Shown: positions 1-11,310, counted from the stretch's first letter. The stretch: 64,000 bases of DNA from Trichostrongylus colubriformis (GCA_963978905.1 OZ022258.1:58140591-58204590); one strand, 5' to 3'. Numbers and translations are program-made. Notes: generated by a model not told the origin, from the sequence alone.

Positions 1-500
1 CATACTAATACAGAAAAAAATTGGAAATTAAAAAAATTCGAACAGGGCAAGTTTTAGAGGAAGGAAACAAGGTGTGTGTCTAGCGCTGCAAAGAGATCTA
101 TGAATAGAACCGCATGAAATTTTGAATGCGTATGATGCACAAAAAGGCCACAAAGGACGAGAGCAAACATTGCGGAAAGCCATCTGCCGCCGATCACTCA
201 GCTTCTTACAAAAAGGTTTTTGTGAATGCAATTCTAACTCCATTCAGCGATAGAACCAACTCTGTAGGCTCTCTGCAATACTTATCCGATTTTTTCAAGT
301 TTTTCTTTTTGATGGATAGCTGCAGAACATCACCATCTCCTTTACTTCCTTACTGCCGACTCGTATTTCCAGCGGCTTTGAAAGAGTTTAAACAGGCCCT
401 AAAACAGATTTGCTTATTCAGCACTCCTCGCCCACCCCCCCCCCCCCTCCCCGTGGTGCTTATTAAAGGTTTAACAGGTTCGCAGTTTCGACCAGTACAA
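1..500. other. Left edge, no supported gene
   Basis: A plus-strand frame runs from about 126 to 521 but its translation is low-complexity and it has no convincing splice context. A run of 13 C lies at 435-447. I see no supported gene here. Confidence 0.5.
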
Positions 501-850
501 TTCAGTGCTTTCATACTATAAAGGGGTTGTAGAGCTAGAACTACATATGGTCCATGTGACGCGAAATTACACCGAACTGGTCAGTGTCCACGTGGTTTGT
601 TGCTATCCAAACAAAGGAGACTCCTTTGTTCCTTCCACAAACCGTTCTTGTGAACTGGTGAATATGGTAGCCCAGAGCTTCATTATAAGGTTCCATGGCC
701 GACCACGCTGTAACTCGAAAAAGGCACCACAGGTGTCGAACAAAATAGCAGCTTTAGTACGACCCCCTACTCTATGGGAGACCAAGTACAACCCCCTTTT
801 TTACCTATACTACATACCACTAACTGTCGCCGGATTGTAGTTGCAATATG
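500..850 (+). repeat. Dispersed repeat with GTACGACCC-type motifs
   Basis: The part at 745-850 (CTTTAGTACGACCCC, then CTCTATGGGA, then CCCTTTTTTACCTATAC) is matched at 17100-17190 and, inverted and more diverged, at 32440-32500. The three copies share short blocks separated by diverged sequence, which suggests an old dispersed element. No terminal repeats were identified. Confidence 0.5.
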
Positions 851-992
851 CATTAAATATATTATTTACTATTTATTATATGTACAGGGCGTACATGAAT
901 GGGGTGAGTAGACATTTGTTCTCGCATCACAGCACACCTCCTTCTATGCGATTCTGGTCTAAAACATATTTACAGTGGGGAGCTTATAATAG

Positions 993-1088
993 ATGAGTGA
1001 ATATCGAGGCAAATCGCGACAGATGAAGAAGAGGACCAAGCGTACAAAAGGACTGCGGTGCATTACCGGTGTGCGCAAGATGCGGTGA
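993..1088 (+). CDS. Possible 31-residue basic peptide or short exon
   Basis: An ATG at 993 opens a 31-codon frame very rich in Lys and Arg, ending at TGA. The stop overlaps a possible splice donor (GTGAGA at 1085), so this could be a first exon. A second frame through the same bases also reads without stops and is acidic. Two open frames in a GC-rich patch make this weak. I do not recognise it. Confidence 0.18.
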   Translation: MSEYRGKSRQMKKRTKRTKGLRCITGVRKMR

Positions 1089-1354
1089 GATAAGGGTGAT
1101 TGATGCGCATATAGATGTCCCCTACACATACATACACGCTGATACTATCAGGGTATGAAAAGAAAACTACGCTGTGCTGGGCACTATTTAGATTGTTTAG
1201 CATGTGGAGGTACCTATCAAAATTCCTTTAAAAACTACCTAAGAAGACCTATTTGAGGATATACGATATTGCGATTAGGGGTGGGGAGGCAGGAGACTGG
1301 TAGTACTGTAAACATCCGCGCACAAATCTTCTATCACTTAAAGGTACCGGGAGG

Positions 1355-1760
1355 GGCAAGGGAAAACTGATGAGAACTGTGAATACTGTTCTCTGAAAAC
1401 AAACGTTCTACTTGAGAAGAGGTGATGTGTGGCGAAACTCGCATTGAAGAAACGTGGTTTGGGGTCTAATCACGACCCCGCAATACGGCGTGTCGTCCCG
1501 CTGTCCTGCAGCCGGGTGAGTTGCCGGCGAAGGCGGTACAACGTTTGCGGCCGGCTGAATCTGCTTCTATGCTCGTCTGCGGTCTAACCTTTGCTAGTGA
1601 CGCATAAGGGTGTGAAGAGGGGAGGTTTTAGGTTACTATTACTCAAGCTTTTCGCCATTTTATTGCGTTCATTCTCTGTAGTTACACTGCTGAGCACCCC
1701 TACTTTCATATTCCACAATCTGCCAAATTTACCATCTCCGATACAACCAACAAAAGGAAC
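1355..1760 (+). repeat. Dispersed repeat family R1, copy 1
   Basis: Shares ordered blocks with 58140-58580 and, more weakly, 3265-3660: GGGAAAACTGA, TGTTCTCTGAAA, TTCTACTT-AGAAGAGGT, GTTTGGGGTCT, GAGTTGCCG, CGGCCGGCTGA and a tail ending near AATCTGCCAAATTTACC. No protein is recognisable. Probably a non-autonomous element. Confidence 0.6.
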
Positions 1761-2072
1761 GAATGTTAGTTTATTTGCACGTAGTTGGTTCTACAGACCG
1801 TGCTAGCGCAATGTCTACCTCTACCCTGCCCAAAGGTGGCTCTTGCGCAATGAAGTTGCCCGGATAAGCGGTCCGTGGTCATCATAAGTGATACAGGGTC
1901 AACAGCATGAAATTACCGTGTCTGAAACTATCGATATCTCCTGCTTAACTTGATCAACTCTACTCTTTACGGGCAAAAAAGGCGGGAGGTAGATCTAGAT
2001 CCATTAGATCAATAGCCACGTTAGTCGGGCAGATCACGCCCATCTACGTTAGCCCCGGAATCATTGATATCC

Positions 2073-2286
2073 CTAACCATCAGGTGTGGCGACCAACCAC
2101 GAAAGAGTTTGGCCGGTTGACAAGACTGTCGCGCTCCGCGATCCCTGCGACATTACAATCGCCTTCATATCAGGCTTTCAAGTATAGTAGTCAAGTGAGT
2201 GCAATCAGCGAAAAAGATACATATTGATCACGAGAACTCCGAATCCGCAGAACACAGAATTCGGAAAATTTCGCAGACTCCGTGTA
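2073..2286 (-). CDS. Two phase-matched exons of an unrecognised gene
   Basis: The exon at 2221-2286 (22 codons) follows an excellent acceptor, CGATTTTTTCAG, and ends at a GTATCT donor. The exon at 2073-2144 (23 codons plus TAG) follows TAATGTCGCAG. Both are phase 0, and the intron is 76 bp. No start codon is visible, so this is the 3' part of a gene. It lies just downstream of the minus-strand gene at 2527-2875. It could be an alternative 3' end of that gene, but the preceding exon there already stops in frame. Confidence 0.33.
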
Positions 2287-2526
2287 CTGAAAAAATCGTT
2301 TTTCCTTAATAGCCAGCCTAGCTATGCTCCTGAGCACACCCACTTCGTGGAATATCAGCCGATCGATTTATCGATCGCATCGATTTATTCCTCCCAGTTT
2401 TCATTGTGGAAGACCTTTCGTTTTTGCCAAAAGCACGATAGAGTAAACGTCTTTTTTCTTTGAAATATTGCTGTCACAGTTGATAGCACCTTTCTTGGAT
2501 TCCTGTCGGTTGACCTACAACCTCAA

Positions 2527-2875
2527 CTATGTTGTCAGCCTTCGCAAAATTTCCATATCACTATTTGAAGCGCAGATCTCTAAGAGCAATTCCTGAGCAG
2601 AAATGTCAACAAGCCTTATCTTCGAAGTTCTTGGCATTCCTGCAGTTATGAGAAAAAGCGGATGAGAATGCTTGAGAACAGAAAAACTGAAGTGTTTCCA
2701 CAAATACGTTGAGGTGCCAAGCATGTAGACCGGTACGATGCACGGAACCCTATCCAGTTTGCCGATAAGTAGTCACGTTCACATTGAAGAAACCAAAACA
2801 CTGCTCGTTTTTCGGTAAATTGGACAGGATCCGTGCACTTCGCAGCCACCGTGTTTCGGATGTGTCCTAAAATGT
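2527..2875 (-). CDS. 3' part of an unrecognised gene, two exons
   Basis: The exon at 2708-2875 (168 bp) begins after the acceptor TTTCCTGCAG and ends at donor GTATTTG. The exon at 2527-2639 begins after TCATAACTGCAG and ends at TAG. The 68-bp intron joins phase 1 to phase 1 and creates an Arg codon. The joined 92 codons contain aromatic and Cys-bearing stretches (for example VFWFLQCERDYLSANW) and a leucine-rich C-terminus ending LRRLTT. I do not recognise the family. Upstream exons and the start were not found. Splice sites, phase and codon content together make this one of the better models. Confidence 0.48.
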
Positions 2876-3264
2876 CTGCAGGAAACTGCACCCACCTCTG
2901 ATTTGCCTAGTCAAAATGAACGGGATGGAGATGGTAGAAAAACGCTATAGAGACCTGAACAACAATGTTTAATGGGTCTTTTTGTTGGGCAAACAGAAAG
3001 TTCATTCACTTGTGCACGCAGCAAAATTCAATTTGTGGGAACTTGTATAGGGAATTCTCACGCGGTCTCCGGCAGTCGCACACCTAGTGCAAACTCTCAA
3101 GGAACGGCATTCGTGCAAGACAGCGACACCAAGGCGCCCAATAGAACGCACCACACTCAAAGGCACTGCCAGGGGTTGGGAAAAATTGAGAGCTGGGAGA
3201 ACATTCTCTCAGCTTGGAAACGAGAATTCCAGTCCAGGAGAGATGATTTTGGGCGAATTTGCTA

Positions 3265-3660
3265 CTGAAAAATCGCATCGTGGGGCCTTCACTGCAATCC
3301 CACGGCGATCCCAATCACGCTGCCTCGCATCCGTTGGGCGAGTTACTAAAAGGGCGGGACAACGTTCGCTGTTGGCTGGGATAGCCCCTCGCTCGTCTGC
3401 ATCTACTCCCCAGGCTAGAATACAAAGGGAGTGTGAAACGGAAGTGATCAATGGAGGAAGGAGGGTTTCCCGTTCCTTTTTCTCGGGCTTTTGGTCGATT
3501 CCTTTCTTTTTCCACTGTTACACCACTGATCACTTCGACTTCCAAATTCCACAATTATTTCACAATCTGCCTACATTACCCATAACTGTCTTTGACGAAA
3601 CGGGGTAAACTCCGTGGTACTGAATCGGGGTCAAGCACTGGAACAACACTGCGTGACACC
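3265..3660 (+). repeat. Dispersed repeat family R1, diverged copy
   Basis: Aligns in order with 1430-1760 and 58230-58580: AAATCGCATC near the start, GGGCGAGTT then GGGCGGGACAACG, and a tail CACAATCTGCCTACATTACCC followed by CGGGGTCAAGC. The middle differs. Open frames on both strands here are most likely chance. Confidence 0.5.
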
Positions 3661-3839
3661 CAGCGTCAGAGTTTGCGATTCAGCCAGTCTGACGGGAAGA
3701 AAAAGGTGTGTATCGATTAGGCGATCAGGCAAATCAGGCGTGGTGATTCAGGTAATCAACCGAATGATTCATGGGCTCTTCCGCTTTCCGGCTCCGGCTG
3801 AATCCCGAGCTCTGATTAATGCCTGGTGAACACGAAACC

Positions 3840-5790
3840 GAAATGATACAGAATGATGATTTCATTCCCTCTCACAGAAAAGACCGGAAAAGTTTGAAAT
3901 ACTCATCGATTACTTTGTCAAAATGTGGTGTTTCGCTCTGACTTGCTTCCATTAGGTTCCAGAGCAGAATGGCGCGAGCGCCTTGCCAAGACAGCAAGCA
4001 CTCAAGAAAGACACACATTAGCTAAGGCACCATTCAAATGATATTTATGAGCTAAGTTTGTCAAATGTTTTAGTATTAATGAATATTAATTTAATCTTCT
4101 TCGCAGATTCGCCCTTCCTTAATTTTTCTCTTTAAATGGTAGTTGCGTAGGAGTATATGTATGTGCTTCCCACTGTCGATTGCTCCTGATTGACATACAC
4201 TTTCCGCAGCTTCTACGTATCCTATTCCAGTTGAAGGCAGGGTATACACGCGGTTATAGCACAGTCCTGATAGGGGCACGGCAACAGCCTTGGCAACATG
4301 CCAGATGCTTTCGCGGTTGGTTATGGACGGCGGCGCCCGAGCGAGAGAGCGGAGACACAGTTTGATCCAACTGAATGGCTACTGATCTACTGCTGTACCA
4401 TTACGAACACCCTTTCTCTCGCGGTGCTCATCTGGAGCTCCAAAAGTTGAATCCATCAAAATTGAAAGTAAAGGTAAAAACGCTGAATAATAGTGGAAAC
4501 CATTATTTAAATTTTTTTCGTTCGAAAATACTCTCAGGGACTTCACAATTCCGGCAATAGGAAATCATCCTGGAAGCGAAAAGCCTTCACCAGGAGCGTT
4601 TTCAGACAAACTGAAACACTGTGACGAAAAAAGAAAACCAAAAGGTTAAAGCACGGACATGAAATAGAACCAGAAAGGTTAGTCAAGAAGGAAAATCAAA
4701 CGAGTTGAAGAAGAAACATTAAAAAGGAGGACGAAAGGGGAACTGATAATTAGAAAAAAGAGAATTTAAAGATGGTGTTTAATGTAGAAATTATTTCCGC
4801 ATGGAAGTGAGAAATCCGAAAGCTTGTTCAGAAGTGCGAAATTCCTCGGAAACTTTTTCAAGATGAAGGATTTATTAGCTGTTGCTCACGTTAAATCTTC
4901 TGTTACGAAATTTAAAAATCTTAATCAACCACAGTAAAAACCAAGTTTATAGACACATTGCCATAGTTGGGGATAAAAGGAATGGCACTCCAAAAAGTTC
5001 CACCTTGCCGGTAAAGGGGCAGTTAACCTCAATCACCAGCTGGCAGATGACTGCTGTGGGTACAGAAGAGCGTGGAGGAGCATGGATAGAATGACAGCCC
5101 TCATCCAGGTGTTAATTAGGGCTGAGGAGTCTCCAATATGAGTTTACCTTGAAGGTCAGTCACCTCACGCATGCAATGCTGCTGTGTGCGACCTCTCAGG
5201 AAATGCAGCCACCTGTCAGGTGCCCACGACAGTCATTATGTTAACCTACATGAATCATTCATGAATATTACGTTGGAAGACGAATAACATCGTCTGTGGG
5301 AGCTACGTTGCTATGGCAAAAAGGAAAACAAGAAAATAGAAATATAATTTGATGAAAACAACTATTGTAATAAACAGTTGCAAAGAAACAACTATTAACT
5401 ATTGGAGTACAACCCACCCCTTCATTCACGGACGGGTTCAACTCATTGAAGTTATCGATTTATGTTTCTACTTTTATGGGTAGAAACAATTTCAGTAAAA
5501 AGGGGAGTTTCAGTCAATTTCAGTTTTAGTCAACAATGTCAGTCAACAATCGACCTATTGAAGAAAAGGGATAGAGTCAGTCAGCGCTTCCAAATGAACC
5601 TTGCTGAAGACGAATAATACAGCTCATAAGCTCCTCTGAACGCTTCTCACGCTGACACTTATCGCCCTTTCAAGATAAGGGGCTGTCACACCTTTGAACA
5701 TGGGAAGCATGGGATAGCACAAGAGAAATACGGACAGCAAACTACATTTCTCCCACATGAGAACGTTCTTTTTTTCAGGTTAACAATTAT
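3840..5790. other. AT-rich intergenic stretch
   Basis: About 2 kb with short frames only and no acceptor-frame-donor combination that convinced me. Short internal similarities (AAACAACTATT repeated near 5360 and 5385, and CAGTTTTAGTCAA-type repeats near 5500-5540) suggest decayed repeat DNA. Confidence 0.4.
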
Positions 5791-5796
5791 GAGCGC

Positions 5797-6200
5797 AACT
5801 ACAATCACTGACGTCAGTGTTAAAATCGCGCAAAAACGCGTTCTCTATATTTTTTTCCGCTATAAATCAATCAAGCACTTTTTACAAAAGTTGGATATAT
5901 TTTCGTAATCAACCCTACATGAGCCCTACAAGATGATGCTACATGTCTCCAATTTCTTTTTAATTCGATAGCCGACCATTTTTTAACATTTTGGAAAGTT
6001 TCAGGGAAAATTTCTTCGACATCTGATAAGTTCGTGATGAAATTCTCTCATGAGTCCTAGTCTAAGCTGAAAATGTGTTAGATATTCCAAAGTCCTCGTT
6101 ATTTCAGATGAGCCCCTCCTGGCCCTCAACCTGGCTCGGTGTATACAGTGCCGTAAAACCATAGTCATTGATTTTCAGACGCAAATTTCTGAATGAAATG
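5797..6200 (+). repeat. Fold-back family F1, single arm
   Basis: Starts with a terminal-repeat-like stretch (CAGTGTTAAAATCGCGC, then AAAACGCG) and continues with the same block order as the left arm of 8572-9680: a CTACA-GATG stretch, TTTGGAAAGTTTCAGGGAAA, ATTTCAGATGAGCCCC, then TGTATACAGTGCCG. No matching right arm is found nearby, so this is a half or truncated copy. Confidence 0.55.
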
Positions 6201-6224
6201 TCCACCACTGAGTTCTAGAGGATG

Positions 6225-6400
6225 AATACCCTTTGCTTCTCATCTGCTCCTTGAAAATTCAGATTATAGTGCCCATCTGCGAGTACAACCCCCATTCCTG
6301 TTCGGTATAATACGAACCTCTCCCTTGTAGAGGAATCCTCGACTCCTAGTGTACCCTGTGTATAACTTGCACTAAAGTTTATTCGATACAAAGCACCGAT
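6225..6400 (-). repeat. Dispersed repeat with GAGGAATCCTCGAC core
   Basis: Contains GAGGAATCCTCGACTCC near 6331 and adjoining GTAC-rich text. The core recurs at about 17353 and 25579 with a similar flank (GGGTACTGGGTGTCGAGG type on the minus strand). It forms a minus-strand open frame of about 60 codons, but repetition elsewhere argues for a mobile sequence. Confidence 0.45.
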
Positions 6401-7037
6401 CACTAAAAATTCGCGGATTTTCCCCTCATTCTTTGAGTTAGGTTAAGGAGGATGTGCATCCCCGGGCAATGCATTGTTTTTTTACATTTGCAGCCAGCCA
6501 GCACATATCTGCCGCCCCGCCCACTATTGGAAATCTTAAATCGACGAAACGTCGTGATCTCGGCGCTCGCTCTTCTTCGAGGCAGTGGTTATTTGTGAGG
6601 TAAATAACCCAGCTGGTTGGAACAACACAAGTTGAAAAGGTGAATATAAGACAAACAAAAACAATAAAAATAAACTATTATAGAACGGAACCGAGCGAGT
6701 AACCAAAGCTGCAATTTAGCGGGTGAGAGAATGAGGGCATCTTGTCCGTTTAAAAGCTGTCTACTGCTATTTTTCGATCGGAAAAACTCATACACCATAA
6801 TCGCCCAGAAACCAGCCTTGCACATATGGCCTTACTCAGAATCTTTTGTTCCCGAAAAGATGGGTATGAATGAAGGGGTGGCAAGACCAATGTACTCATA
6901 CGGAGGAGTTGTGCTCTAACAGTTAATAGTTGTTTCTTTGTAATTGTTCATTACAACAGTTGTTTTTGTTTTTACTGGAATTATGGTCCTATTTACGCGC
7001 ATGATTCCTACAGCCCTGGTAACTTATGGGCTTTCTA

Positions 7038-7228
7038 TAGGTTGGTGCATAATTAATGCGGTTTTCTAATGCTGCATTTTCTGTAATCGACGTTTTGAAC
7101 CAAATGGAAAGCAGTCCCTGATTGCGATGGTGAAAACGCTTCCAAATATTTAATTTCATTTCTTTGTTTTATTTTGTTTTTACTAAATAAAATTATTGAA
7201 AAGCCGCATTAATTATGCACCAACCCAA
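7038..7228. mobile_element. Mariner-type MITE, copy 1
   Basis: Termini GGTTGGTGCATAATTAATG and the inverse CATTAATTATGCACCAACC are 20-bp inverted repeats flanked by TA. They resemble the termini of Hsmar1-like mariner elements (GGTTGGTGCAAAAGTAATTG, from memory of the family). The 191-bp interior has no coding capacity. A second copy in reverse orientation lies at 47810-48026. Confidence 0.75.
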
Positions 7229-7449
7229 TATATTGATTCTACGCCATTAAGTGTTGGAAAGGCAGGGAACACCCTATAAAAAATCGTTCACTGCTATTGA
7301 ATAATAGAACAGCTAGGAAGAAATGGTCATAAGACACACCCTAGCAAGAGGATTTAGCGACAGAGTGATCCAAGTGGCAATGAAAGTGTGGAGTAGCCTG
7401 TCGAAGTGACTGTTCACAGAAACAATACAGACGGTGCAAGGATGCGCAG

Positions 7450-7880
7450 CCAGATAGATCTTCAGAAAAAGAGCGAAGCGGTGACCGCAATTTCTCATCG
7501 AACCAGTAGTTAACGGCACGAAATTAGCTGTATTTATGATGGGAGTCAAGGACTGCGACCGCCGCGAACACCTTTGCAGTGGTGGGCTTTCTGCAACCAT
7601 TCATCAGAACGATTCGATCATGGAATTCTTTAGCATGTACTCAGAAACCTCTCTTCTTATTTTTTTTTTCGGAGGAGGTAAAGGGTTCTTCTGTCAACTG
7701 CCTCACCTGCGTTATTAACTACTTCTTACTCATTCGTAATCCGCAGGTAGCCAGCAGCTACTTTGCGCTGGCTCGAAGCCATGCCCACTGTGGCAGATCC
7801 CTTATCGACAAAATGTCAGGATCTTCTTGTTCGCATACCCTTCTGACTCCTTTACGCTACACTGGCAACTGCAATTTTAG
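7450..7880 (+). CDS. Three-exon unrecognised gene, 3' part
   Basis: Exons 7450-7505, 7580-7677 and 7747-7880 join with matching phases (2, then 1) across introns of 74 and 69 bp. Acceptors are GGATGCGCAG, ACCTTTGCAG and GTAATCCGCAG; donors are GTAGTT and GTAAAG. The last exon encodes 43 residues and ends at TAG; the middle exon encodes a hydrophobic stretch (SLLIFFF) after an acidic-aromatic segment. The third exon carries a Cys-Pro-Trp-rich segment (SKPCPLWQIPYRQ). No start codon was found. A fold-back repeat begins directly after the stop. Function unknown. Confidence 0.45.
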
Positions 7881-8052
7881 CCTGAGCTCACTGACATCTA
7901 GGAATTTTGGAGCCCTCGTCATTTCGAATGAGCCGCTCTCTTTTGGTGTGGCCACAAAAAGGGACTCCGTGGATAGCAGCACTCCTTCGATGAAAGGGAG
8001 GTCCCTTGCAGGGGCGCCCACGATCACAGTGGAGAACTCAGGTCAAATGATT

Positions 8053-8074
8053 GGCTTAGTAACCCAAGTTTGAG
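8053..8074 (+). other. SL1-like spliced-leader sequence
   Basis: The 22 bases match 19 of 22 positions of the nematode SL1 exon, including the last 13 (ACCCAAGTTTGAG), and are followed directly by GT as in SL RNA genes. I see no Sm-type site (AATTTTTGG) downstream, so a functional SL RNA gene is doubtful. It may be a pseudogene or chance match inside a fold-back element. Confidence 0.35.
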
Positions 8075-8571
8075 GTACTTCATGTTCCCGCGCTGACGGC
8101 TCACGATCGATCGATGCCGTTCAGCACGCGGCCAAAAACAGCTTGACGTCGATCGACAACAAAGAATCCGACGAGGATTGGGAAAATAATATACTTATCA
8201 TTACGAACAGTTTCATATATCATTCGATAGCATTTTTACTGGGGATGCCTATGATGAACATGTCATCCAGAAATCTACGTCTAGAAATAAATTGGGGGCG
8301 ATTTTCTTTTGCAGTGTATACACGGAAGTGCTTTTTGGGACCACACCTAGGAAGAGGGGCCCATTCGAAATGATAGGGACTCCGAATTTCTTACACAGCT
8401 GTGAGCTCAGATCACGACTATGGAAGAACTTCACGATCAGCTTATCAGTTTAAAAGAAATTTTCTTTCAAACATTTTAGAATGTGAGGAAATGATCTACT
8501 ATCGAAATGGAGAAAACAGAAAACGTGTATCATCATCTTGTAGGGCGCGAAGTGCTAATTCCAAAAACATA

Positions 8572-9680
8572 CAGTTAGTACCGTAAGAGTGCTGAAAATC
8601 GCGCGAAAACGCGCTTTCGCGTTTTTTATAGTTCATCGCCGTGAATTGATTGATTACCGTTTTCTTAGCGGACTTGCATACATTTTCGGAATCAGCTCGT
8701 CGATCTCCACAAGGTGGTATTAAAAGTTTTAGGTTTTCTTAAATTCGATACCAGACTATTTTTCACATTCTGAAAAGTTTGAGGGAAATGTCTGTAAAAC
8801 CTGATGAGCGGCGATGGAATCTTATCATAGCTCTAGTCTGAGTTCACACGTACGTAGGGGTATGATGTTTCTGCATTTCAGATGATCTCCTGTACCTTGG
8901 TGTTACCCTAAACAGCGAGCGCCTCTGTGTAAACACTGTCGAAAAACCATTTTGCCAGTCATTTTCTGAAGCAGATTTCTCGATGAAATGTACACCAATC
9001 GATTTCTCAGGAAAAACGCTATCGAATGATATATAAAAGTTTCCGAGGTTATAAATTTGTTATATTCGTCATTTCCAGCCTTTCCTTGTTGTCAGTCGAC
9101 ATCTCAAGCTCTTGGAAAAGCGCTCGGCGCCCGCATGGCGCCATCGATCGCAACCGCCCTCCCATGGCCGTGCACGTGAATCGCACATGGCCAACAAGAG
9201 CTTGTGATGCCGAATGACAACAAGGAAAAGGCTGGAAATCACGAAAATAACGAAATCACCTCGGAAACCTTGATATATCGTTCGATAGCTTTTTCCCGGG
9301 AAATCGATTGGTGTACATTTCACTGGACAATCTGCTTTTGAAAATGAGTTGCGAGATGGTTTTTCAACAGTGTATAAACGGAGGCGCTGTTTAGGGCCAC
9401 ACCAAGGTACAGGGGCTCATCTGAAATGGCAGAAACTTTAAATTCCTACGATTTCGAAGGCATTTTTCCTCAAACTTTTGAAAATGTGAAAATCTCGTTC
9501 TAGTATCGAGTTTACGGAAACCGGAAACTTGTAAGACCATCTTGTGGAGCTCGACGAGCTGATTCCGAAGATGTGTGCAAGTTCGCTCAAAAATCAATCA
9601 ATCGATTCACGGCGAAAAACGACAAAAAAACGCGAAAGCGCGTTTTCGCGCGATTTTTAACACTCTCACGGCATTAACTG
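8572..9680. mobile_element. Complete fold-back element F1, 1.1 kb
   Basis: The whole 1109 bp is an imperfect inverted repeat. It begins CAGTTAGTACCGTAAGAGTG and ends with the inverse, CACTCTCACGGCATTAACTG. Inside the termini is a near-perfect palindrome-rich block (ATCGCGCGAAAACGCGC). Internal arms match over several hundred bases, with the turn near 9130 (GCGCCCGCATGGCGCC). No transposase frame. Both minus- and plus-strand frames here are products of the symmetry. Confidence 0.8.
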
Positions 9681-9934
9681 CTCATAGCTTTGATTGAAAA
9701 TCAGTAATTGAGGATCTATAGCGAAACGATAAAACACAAAAATGCGTTTCCGCACAATTTCTAAAATCTTTGAGGCAGTAACTGTAGGGGCACTTCATAA
9801 GCACAAGGTGGTATATCTTTAGTTTATGGGGAAAACGGATTCAAAACAGAATGACTTTCAATCCAAAGTGCTCGACTGGTAATGGGTTGCTCTTACACAC
9901 ATACGACTCGGTAGCTTCGAAACTGGAACTGAAC

Positions 9935-11285
9935 TTACAGGGAAGGTCTTCCAACTCATGACGCGCTTTTTGAATGCCGCTTTTTGCATGTATGGGGGTA
10001 CATACAGGAAGCATATAACTGATGTCCATTTTTGCTGCGCGCCCTTACGAATGCCAAAAACGGGGTTGATGGTTTGATCCCCGCCGAGGTCAAATTTTTG
10101 CAAAATTTGGATTTTTAATTTTTGGGCTCAAAAACACTTAAATATGAAAAATAAGTACAGTAATCACATTTAGAATTCCAGACTACCCTCTACTGTCAGT
10201 TTTCAGCAAGTTTGACAGTCCAGCCTTTTGACCTTTCAGCGCTCATAGCTCACGAACGAGGCGTTTTTGCGCAAAACGGATTTCATATTCGTGTTCAGGA
10301 GGTCGAACTACCCTTAGGGGTAAGTTTCCAGCCCAATCGAGGTTTTGACCCAAATTCGAAAATTTGGGCTGGGCGTTGGTATACCTTCGACTGCACATTC
10401 GATGAAGGAGACGGCGATATTACTTGTCCGGAAATTCTCTCTATTTCTCTTGCTCAATGCTTGGTAGGTGAAGATAAAGCGATAGGCACTCGTGCTGTGC
10501 ATATTACATTGATTTTCATCGGTTTTGTTTGTCATTCTCTTGTACGAATAGAAGGTGCACCATGCACCACCGCCAAACATACTTTCTCGAAGTTAGGGTC
10601 AAAATATGGAATTGGCTAGAAATGTGTACCTAGGGGTAGTTTGACCCCCTGAAAACGAATATGGCACTCATTTTGTGCGAAATCGCGAAATTCGAGCGCT
10701 ACGGGCCCTTTTATGTTCAAAAAGGTCACATCACCAAATTCATTGACAATTTGTAAATAGAGTCATTTTGGCATGCTGTCAACGGAAATTATAGTCATTT
10801 GGCATAAACAGACATATGTGAAGATGAAACAGTGAAGGCAAAAAAAATGCAAAAGTTCTGCAACGCCGGGTCTCGAACCACCAACCTATGCACTTCGTCC
10901 GTTTGAGAGTCCATCGTCGTATCCAGTAGGCCACCCGGTCGCCGCAGTAGCCGTACATCGGGGAACCGTTATTAAAGTGCTACGTACTTCTAGTACATGG
11001 TGAAGACAAGATTTTATTTTTTACCGTGTTTGACTTTGTTTTGGATGTGAAATAGACGAGCTCCTTTGGATCTGCACGTGATCAAAGTTACAAGAGGTAT
11101 GCGTTGCAATAAGTGGGTTAAAATCGCCTTTTTGAGAAAAAATTTTTTCACTCCTTTTTTGGCATTTGTAGGAACGCACAGCAAAAATGGAAGTCAGTTA
11201 TATGTTTCATGTAGGTACCCCCATATAATGGGAAAAACCGTTTTCCAAAAGCGCGTCATGACCTGAAAGACCTCCCTTTTTAGCC
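9935..11285. repeat. Nested fold-back region
   Basis: The outer arms are about 9935-10110 and 10850-11285: CATGACGCGCTTTT, TATGGGGGTAC, CATATAACTGA and CCATTTTTGCTG appear in one arm and inverted in the other. An inner inverted repeat spans about 10230-10710 (for example CGTGTTCAGGAGGTCGAACTA against the inverse of TAGTTTGACCCCCTGAAAACG). Each outer arm carries tRNA-like promoter remnants. Confidence 0.65.
10862..10946 (-). repeat. tRNA-like sequence with A and B boxes (SINE head)
   Basis: On the minus strand box A is TGGCCTACTGG (10923-10933) and box B is GGTTCGAGACC (10869-10879), a perfect pol III match. The ends GCGGCGA and GCGTTGC could pair at six of seven positions if wobble is allowed. 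The T stem and anticodon arm fold poorly, so this is more likely a tRNA-derived SINE or tRNA pseudogene than a working tRNA. Box A (TGG..TACTGGATACGA) matches the element at 59222. Confidence 0.5.
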
Positions 11286-11310
11286 ACGGATTCTCAAACA
11301 TCAGATCAAC

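Larger units (their letters stand above)
7881..9784. repeat. Fold-back F1 copy interrupted by another F1 copy
   Basis: The left arm starts near 7881 (GACATCTAGGAATTTTGGAGCC). The right arm runs to about 8571 and resumes at about 9681-9784, ending GAGGCAGTAACTG. Between them sits the complete F1 copy at 8572-9680. Removing that insert leaves about 795 bp of inverted repeat. The centre holds GATCGATCGATG palindromes. Confidence 0.6.

Noticed and set aside
126..521. 131-codon plus-strand frame at the left edge
   Set aside because: Low-complexity translation, overlaps a C run and a repeat, no splice signals or protein-like pattern.
9026..9323. Two overlapping frames on opposite strands
   Set aside because: They lie in the palindromic centre of the 8572-9680 element; symmetry alone creates matching frames.
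10862..10946. A functional tRNA gene on the minus strand
   Set aside because: A and B boxes are perfect, but T stem and anticodon stem do not pair and the sequence lies in a repeat arm.
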